Source: Methylobacterium indicum
GTDB lineage: Bacteria; Pseudomonadota; Alphaproteobacteria; Rhizobiales; Beijerinckiaceae
Direction of reading: 5' to 3'
DNA: 43,641 bases
Assembly (NCBI RefSeq): GCF_001043895.1
Contig: NZ_JTHF01000207.1
Span: forward strand, 1-43,641
Under the pieces are notes generated by a model, which was not told where the DNA came from, ran no database searches, and saw only the letters and a list, made by a program, of their open reading frames with translations. Below, piece by piece: positions 42,578 to 43,641 of this stretch. Position 1 is the first letter of the stretch; the number at the start of each line of letters is the position of its first letter. Both the position numbers and the translations under genes were made by a program.

Positions 42578-43596
42578 CCCGATACCTCCCCGTCCTCGCC
42601 ACGGCCCTCGTCTTCGCGGCGGCCTACGCGCTCTGCGCCGTGCAGTTCCCGGCCTTCCTGTCGACGCGCGTCGTCGGCAACCTCCTCACCGACAGCGCCT
42701 TCCTCGGCATCGTCGCGGTCGGCATGACGGTGGTGATCGTGTCGGGCGGCATCGACCTGTCGATCGGCTCGGTGATCGCCTTCACGAGCGTCTTCCTCGC
42801 CCTCGCGATCGAGCGATGGGGCCTGCCACCGCTCGCCGCCTTCGCCCTGGCGCTCCTGATCGCCGCCGCCTTCGGGGCGGCGATGGGCTGGATCATCGCC
42901 GCCCTCGACCTGCCCCCCTTCATCGTGACCCTCGCCGGCATGTTCCTGGCGCGGGGAGCGAGCTTCCTCCTCTCCACGGAATCGATCCCGATCACCGCGC
43001 CGTTCTATGCGGCGGTGGGCGAGGCGAGCCTGCGCCTGCCCGGCGGGGGCCGGCTCACCGTGGTGGCGGCGATCATGCTGGCGGTCTTCGTCGGCGGCGG
43101 CCTCCTCCTCCACCTGACGCGCTTCGGCACGGCGGCCTACGCGCTCGGCGGCAACCGCGTCTCGGCCCGTCTCATGGGCCTGCGGGTCGGCGCGACCACG
43201 ATCGCGATCTACACCCTGTCGAGCGTGCTGGCGGGGCTCGCAGGGATCGTGTTCTCGCTCTACACCTCGTCGGGCAATTCGCTCTCCGCGGTCGGGGTCG
43301 AACTCGACACCATCGCGGCGGTGGTGATCGGCGGGACGCTGCTCACCGGCGGGCAGGGCCTGATGGTCGGCACCTTCCTCGGGGTGATGATCCAGGCCTT
43401 GATCGGCACCTACATCACCTTCGACGGCACCCTGTCGAGCTGGTGGGCGAAGATCGCCACCGGGGGCCTGCTGTTCGTCTTCATCGCGCTCCAGCAGGGC
43501 CTGTCCGCCCTGGCCCGGCGGCCCCGCCCCGCGGGCCGGGTCCCGCCCCGTCCGGCCTCGGCGCCGGCCCCGTCTCCCGCCCGCGCGCGGCGCTGA
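42574..43596 (+). CDS. yjfF: Sugar ABC transporter permease (YjfF-like)
   Basis: 340 residues starting with GTG at 42574, overlapping the ytfT stop (GTGA). FLGIVAVGMTVVIVSGGIDLSIGSVIAF and ELDTIAAVVIGGTLLTGGQG are the family motifs. YjfF and YtfT together form the channel of the galactofuranose-type importer. The C-terminus carries an extra ~25-residue Pro/Ala/Arg-rich tail with no hydrophobic character, beyond the normal end of the family. The last 45 bases of the window hold no gene. Confidence 0.94.
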   Translation: MTRYLPVLATALVFAAAYALCAVQFPAFLSTRVVGNLLTDSAFLGIVAVGMTVVIVSGGIDLSIGSVIAFTSVFLALAIERWGLPPLAAFALALLIAAAFGAAMGWIIAALDLPPFIVTLAGMFLARGASFLLSTESIPITAPFYAAVGEASLRLPGGGRLTVVAAIMLAVFVGGGLLLHLTRFGTAAYALGGNRVSARLMGLRVGATTIAIYTLSSVLAGLAGIVFSLYTSSGNSLSAVGVELDTIAAVVIGGTLLTGGQGLMVGTFLGVMIQALIGTYITFDGTLSSWWAKIATGGLLFVFIALQQGLSALARRPRPAGRVPPRPASAPAPSPARARR

Positions 43597-43641
43597 GCGG
43601 CGGCCGGATCGCCGCCCGCCGGGGGGATTCGGAAGAAAATG

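Noticed and set aside
1..43641. CRISPR array, tRNA, rRNA or intact insertion sequence
   Set aside because: No regularly spaced repeats, no cloverleaf-like sequence and no transposase frame were seen.

Overview
The window is GC-rich alphaproteobacterial DNA, most likely Methylobacteriaceae (Methylobacterium type). That guess rests on overall composition, the mix of genes and the style of the small intergenic palindromes; no rRNA or other marker is present. Most of it is densely coded. AT-richer patches lie around 17.2-17.95 kb, 20.3-20.45 kb and 38.2-38.4 kb. I see no tRNA, rRNA, CRISPR array, intact insertion sequence or integrase.

Region 1 (1-20.1 kb) is a cellulose synthesis and, by inference, cellulose O-acetylation locus. 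The tightly overlapping operon bcsA (cut by the window edge), bcsB, bcsC, bcsD is of the crystalline-cellulose (type I, Komagataeibacter-like) kind. It is followed on the same strand by an acetylation set: an AlgI/WssH-type MBOAT membrane acyltransferase, an AlgJ/AlgX-type SGNH protein, a small SGNH protein, an AlgF-like periplasmic protein and a secreted GDSL esterase. On the opposite strand are a second AlgJ/AlgX plus AlgF pair, two GH8 (BcsZ/CMCax-type) proteins, and a small proline-rich protein resembling BcsH/CcpAx. One GH8 has Asn where the catalytic base Asp is expected. The intact GH8 followed by the CcpAx-like gene repeats the cmcAx-ccpAx order of Komagataeibacter. BcsD with a CcpAx-like protein (crystalline fibre alignment) beside duplicated acetylation modules (Pseudomonas Wss-like) is the most unusual feature of the window.

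Region 2 (21.0-28.0 kb) holds a YghU-type glutathione-transferase-fold gene. It then has a minus-strand cobalamin uptake operon: a clear cobalamin riboswitch, a BtuB-like TonB receptor, BtuF-, BtuC- and BtuD-like ABC proteins, and an unrecognised His/Cys-containing protein translated in overlap with btuD.

Region 3 (28.5-34.3 kb) is the phenylacetyl-CoA epoxidase operon paaABCDE plus an additional PaaA/PaaC-family protein, with a PaaX-type repressor gene upstream. A perfect 11-bp inverted repeat in the paaX-paaA gap is a likely operator.

Region 4 (34.7-38.2 kb) holds the wreck of a non-ribosomal peptide synthetase gene (TauD/SyrP-like and adenylation-domain fragments with frameshifts and a nonsense codon). 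It sits beside an intact TonB-dependent siderophore receptor, which suggests a lost siderophore pathway whose receptor was kept. Strong intergenic hairpins lie between them.

Region 5 (38.7-43.6 kb) is a complete ytfQ-ytfR-ytfT-yjfF sugar (galactofuranose-type) ABC importer operon. A roughly 220-bp element with long terminal inverted repeats sits between the binding protein and ATPase genes.
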